From Gammaproteobacteria bacterium (GTDB taxonomy: Bacteria > Pseudomonadota > Gammaproteobacteria > Pseudomonadales > Pseudohongiellaceae), in NCBI GenBank assembly GCA_003556835.1, contig PWQG01000440.1:1-7486 (forward strand): DNA of 7,486 nucleotides. Reading direction: 5' to 3'. This document shows, piece after piece, positions 6,695 to 7,486 of the stretch (the stretch's first letter is position 1; each line of letters opens with the position of its first letter). Under the pieces are notes generated by a model. It made no database searches. It saw nothing but the letters and a program-made list of their open reading frames with translations, and was not told where the DNA came from. Position numbers and translations under genes: made by a program.

Positions 6695-6707
6695 AAACAC
6701 ATATACT
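6687..6707 (+). promoter_or_regulatory. Candidate LexA-like box and -10 element upstream of recG
   Basis: CTGTATAAAAACACAT at 6687-6702 has the layout CTGT-N8-ACAN of a LexA operator. The second half reads ACAT in place of ACAG, and 12 of 16 positions match CTGTATATATATACAG. It overlaps a -10-like TATACT (6702-6707) and ends 43 bases before recG. The first half lies in the last codons of ridA (Pro-Val-stop), so it may be chance. No good -35 is seen at normal spacing. Confidence 0.25.
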
Positions 6708-6745
6708 GTGCAGAAACCGGACACGACGACGGGGCACAGCACTAC

Positions 6746-7486
6746 ATGGACTCGACCGGCAACAGGTCCCTGGGCGACATTGATGTCAGCCGACTCAAGG
6801 GAGTCGGACCCAGTCTGCGTGAGCGCCTGGCACGCCTGGAGATCCACAGTCTCCAGGATCTGCTGTTCCACCTCCCTTCCCGCTATCAGGATCGCAGCCG
6901 TGTGACTCCGATCGGTCAGAGCCGGCTGGGACAGGACCTGGTGTTCGAGGGCGAAATCATAAGCTGCGCCCCTGAATTCGGTCGACGGCGCAGCCTGCTC
7001 TGCCGCATCCGCGACGACAGCGGCATCATCGGCCTGCGTTTCTTTCATTTCAGTGCGGCCCAGAAAAACAGCCTGCAAGCCGGTCGGCGCTTGCGCTGTT
7101 TCGGCGAGATACGCAGTGGCAGGACCGGCTACGAAGTCTATCACCCCGAGTATGAGTTCGTGGAAGACCGGACACCCGGACCTGAAACAGACAGCCTCAC
7201 CCCGATCTATCCCACCACAGAAGGCATGCAGCAATTACGTCTGCGCAAGCTCACAGAGCTGGCCCTGCAGACCCTGGAACAGGCCGGGGGGCTCACCGAA
7301 CACCTTCCTGCGACACTTCTACAGAAGGAGTCCTTCCTGCCCCTGCCCGAGGCGGTGCGCTTTCTGCACCGCCCTCCGGTCGATGCCAACATCCAGCACC
7401 TCCAGGAAGGACTGCATCCGGCACAGCGTCGCCTGGCCTTTGAAGAACTGCTGGCCCATCGCCTCTGTCTGCGTCAGGTCCGCCAC
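6746..7486 (+). CDS. recG: ATP-dependent DNA helicase RecG, N-terminal part (cut by window edge)
   Basis: RecG is a monomeric superfamily 2 translocase that remodels stalled replication forks and branch-migrates Holliday junctions. The frame is open from ATG 6746 to the window end, giving 247 of an expected roughly 690 residues. Visible parts are the N-terminal region with LKGVGPSLRERL (17-28) and LQDLLFHLPSRYQDR (36-50), and the OB-fold wedge domain (about 60-150) with SGIIGLRFFHFSAAQKNSL (92-110) and HPEYEF (133-138). Then come LTPIYPTTEG (151-160) and PEAVRFLHRPP (201-211), leading to HPAQRRLAFEELLAHRL (224-240), just before the helicase motifs, which lie outside. All of these correspond closely to E. 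coli RecG. The ribosome binding site is weak (GGGG at 6731-6734). The 51-base gap after ridA allows cotranscription or a promoter of its own. Confidence 0.95.
   Translation, partial: MDSTGNRSLGDIDVSRLKGVGPSLRERLARLEIHSLQDLLFHLPSRYQDRSRVTPIGQSRLGQDLVFEGEIISCAPEFGRRRSLLCRIRDDSGIIGLRFFHFSAAQKNSLQAGRRLRCFGEIRSGRTGYEVYHPEYEFVEDRTPGPETDSLTPIYPTTEGMQQLRLRKLTELALQTLEQAGGLTEHLPATLLQKESFLPLPEAVRFLHRPPVDANIQHLQEGLHPAQRRLAFEELLAHRLCLRQVRH

Noticed and set aside
6683..7234. A 183-codon minus-strand open frame opposite recG
   Set aside because: The plus-strand frame from 6746 matches RecG in detail; the antisense frame has no family features.

Overview
The window is a GC-rich stretch of bacterial chromosome, apparently from a gammaproteobacterium. 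The main evidence is the collinear block gmk-rpoZ-spoT-ridA-recG together with proteins that align residue for residue, from memory, with Escherichia coli Gmk, SpoT, SelD, MnmH (SelU/YbbB), RidA and RecG. In E. coli the slot before recG holds trmH. A RidA-family gene next to spoT is, as I recall, the arrangement in Pseudomonas, so a non-enteric lineage is likely. The genus cannot be read from this sequence. There are no mobile elements, tRNA or rRNA genes, CRISPR arrays or phage genes, and nearly every base is explained by ordinary genes.

Layout. (1) 83-562, plus strand: a small secreted protein with a clear signal peptide and eight alternating strands ending in Phe, probably an 8-stranded outer-membrane beta-barrel of unknown role. 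(2) 563-631: a short convergent gap that, together with the last mnmH codons, can fold into a GC-rich stem. (3) 632-2787, minus strand: a two-gene selenium operon, selD then mnmH, 11 bases apart. SelD makes selenophosphate and MnmH uses it to turn 2-thiouridine into 2-selenouridine at the wobble base of some tRNAs. (4) 2788-2979: a divergent promoter region. (5) 2980-7486, plus strand: gmk (guanylate kinase), rpoZ (RNA polymerase omega), spoT (bifunctional (p)ppGpp synthetase/hydrolase), ridA (enamine/imine deaminase), and the first 247 codons of recG (fork-remodelling helicase), which runs off the right edge.

The right-hand cluster couples guanine nucleotide supply (Gmk makes GDP), alarmone turnover (SpoT) and an RNA polymerase subunit that contributes to a ppGpp site in E. 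coli (omega). This is a well-known conserved grouping and not a new system. I found no convincing undescribed system here. The items worth a second look are small: a LexA-like box at the ridA/recG junction, the stem in the convergent gap, a substituted Walker A glycine in MnmH, an in-frame repeat in a charged SpoT linker, a long acidic tail on omega, and the unassigned small barrel protein.
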